Shown here: one piece after another, positions 13,955 through 14,284 of the stretch
How positions within the stretch are numbered: the stretch's first letter is position 1
How the letters are laid out: the number at the start of each line of letters is the position of its first letter
DNA from: Sulfuriferula multivorans
GTDB lineage: Bacteria > Pseudomonadota > Gammaproteobacteria > Burkholderiales > Thiobacillaceae
Reading direction: 5' to 3'
DNA length: 14,284 bases
Assembly: GCA_010365175.1 (NCBI GenBank)
Contig: JAAFGW010000041.1
Location: 1 to 14,284 of the forward strand
Program-made: the position numbers and the translations under genes
The notes under the pieces: generated by a model
What the model saw: only the letters and a program-made list of their open reading frames with translations
What the model was told of the DNA's origin: nothing
The model's database searches: none

Positions 13955-13984
13955 CGGCAGCAGCACGAACGATGGCCGCTGCCG
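13955..13984. repeat. Inverted repeat between DUF2892 and tetR genes
   Basis: CGGCAGC (13955-13961) and GCTGCCG (13978-13984) are exact inverted repeats around a 16-nt loop. It may form an RNA hairpin downstream of the DUF2892 stop (14008) on the minus strand, without a T-tract, so it is not a standard terminator. It could also be an operator for the TetR protein. The rest of the 144-bp gap shows AT-rich TTAATATT (minus-strand AATATTAA near 13899-13906) but no assignable promoter. Confidence 0.35.
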
Positions 13985-14007
13985 AAAGGTGACGCATCAG
14001 GTCGGGA

Positions 14008-14214
14008 TCAGGAACAGCAACTGCCTTCCTTGACGCCTGCCTTTTTAAGAATGAAAGCCAGCGGACAAAAGCCGGTCACCCCGCTTTGTGCCAGATTGGC
14101 CCCGACAAAAGCCGTGAGCCAAAGCCAGGCCGGGTTGTTGGTGAAATGAGCCAGGGCAATGCTGAGCAGCACCATCAGGCCCGCCATCAAGTGTACGGTA
14201 CGGTCTACGGTCAT
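14008..14214 (-). CDS. DUF2892 (YgaP-type) small membrane protein
   Basis: 68-residue inner-membrane protein of the DUF2892 family, the membrane module also found at the C-terminus of YgaP rhodaneses. Two hydrophobic segments, about 9-25 (MAGLMVLLSIALAHF) and 29-45 (WLWLTAFVGANLAQSG), flank the family motif TGFCPLAFILKKAGVKEG (47-64). The conserved Cys in FCP is present (C49) and there is a C-terminal pair, SCCS. No rhodanese domain is attached, at least within the window. Often near sulfur or thiosulfate genes, but no such partner is visible here. ATG 14214 has GGAG at 6-nt spacing. Confidence 0.9.
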   Translation of the reverse strand: MTVDRTVHLMAGLMVLLSIALAHFTNNPAWLWLTAFVGANLAQSGVTGFCPLAFILKKAGVKEGSCCS

Positions 14215-14263
14215 AAAATCTCCAATGTTTGAATCGCCCCAATGAGGCGGAAAATGCCAGCAA

Positions 14264-14283
14264 CCCGGTCGCGAGCGACCGGG
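14264..14283. terminator. Strong hairpin at right window edge
   Basis: CCCGGTCG and CGACCGGG form a perfect 8-bp GC-rich stem around CGAG. Read leftward it is followed by TTGCTGGCATTTT, so it could be a terminator of an upstream leftward gene beyond the window; read rightward the flank is cut off by the edge, so a plus-strand assignment cannot be tested. It lies 50 bp upstream of the DUF2892 start. Confidence 0.4.
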
Positions 14284-14284
14284 C

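Overview
The window looks like chromosomal DNA of a GC-rich betaproteobacterium, probably a facultative anaerobe related to Thiobacillus/Sulfuricella-type Nitrosomonadales. That placement is inferred from gene order and protein flavour, not from a marker gene. The supporting observations are the Coq7-type ubiquinone hydroxylase, the glyA-nrdR-ribD cluster, an anaerobic ribonucleotide reductase operon and a hemerythrin/DUF2249/NnrS-like module. Genes are densely packed; no rRNA, tRNA, insertion sequence, prophage or CRISPR array is visible.

Layout. Bases 2-484 (+): SnoaL/NTF2-like protein with a doubtful N-terminus. 487-2325 (-): coq7 and a lone TakP-type TRAP substrate-binding protein, separated by a 72-bp imperfect palindromic repeat. 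2418-6015 (+): glyA, nrdR, ribD and a class I SAM methyltransferase; the last three are almost touching or overlapping and probably co-transcribed. 6023-8099: a Crp/Fnr-family regulator (-) divergent from a cytochrome c'-like protein plus an exported metallo-beta-lactamase-fold protein (+). 8115-11067 (-): anaerobic class III ribonucleotide reductase operon nrdD, a separate 61-aa glycyl-radical polypeptide, and nrdG. 11201-13196 (+): hemerythrin, DUF2249 protein and a 12-TM-like NnrS/COX1-like membrane protein. 13258-14214 (-): TetR regulator and a DUF2892 membrane protein.

The most interesting parts are these. (1) The class III RNR is in two pieces: the large NrdD stops just after its zinc-site cysteines, and the glycyl-radical motif RVMGY sits on its own 61-aa ORF with its own strong ribosome binding site. 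(2) Two NrdR-box-like palindromes lie 32 bp apart, one over the putative nrdD promoter and one in its leader. The repressor gene nrdR lies about 7 kb away in the same window, suggesting a local regulatory circuit. (3) The metallo-beta-lactamase-fold protein has lost the HxHxDH metal motif (GGQDHR instead) but keeps the other metal-ligand positions. It is paired with a c-type cytochrome.

How they may work together (inference): the right half reads as an anaerobic/NO-linked block, with oxygen-independent dNTP synthesis, a di-iron hemerythrin and NnrS-like membrane protein, and periplasmic c'-type cytochrome chemistry under a Crp/Fnr regulator. The left half is housekeeping (ubiquinone, one-carbon/serine, riboflavin).
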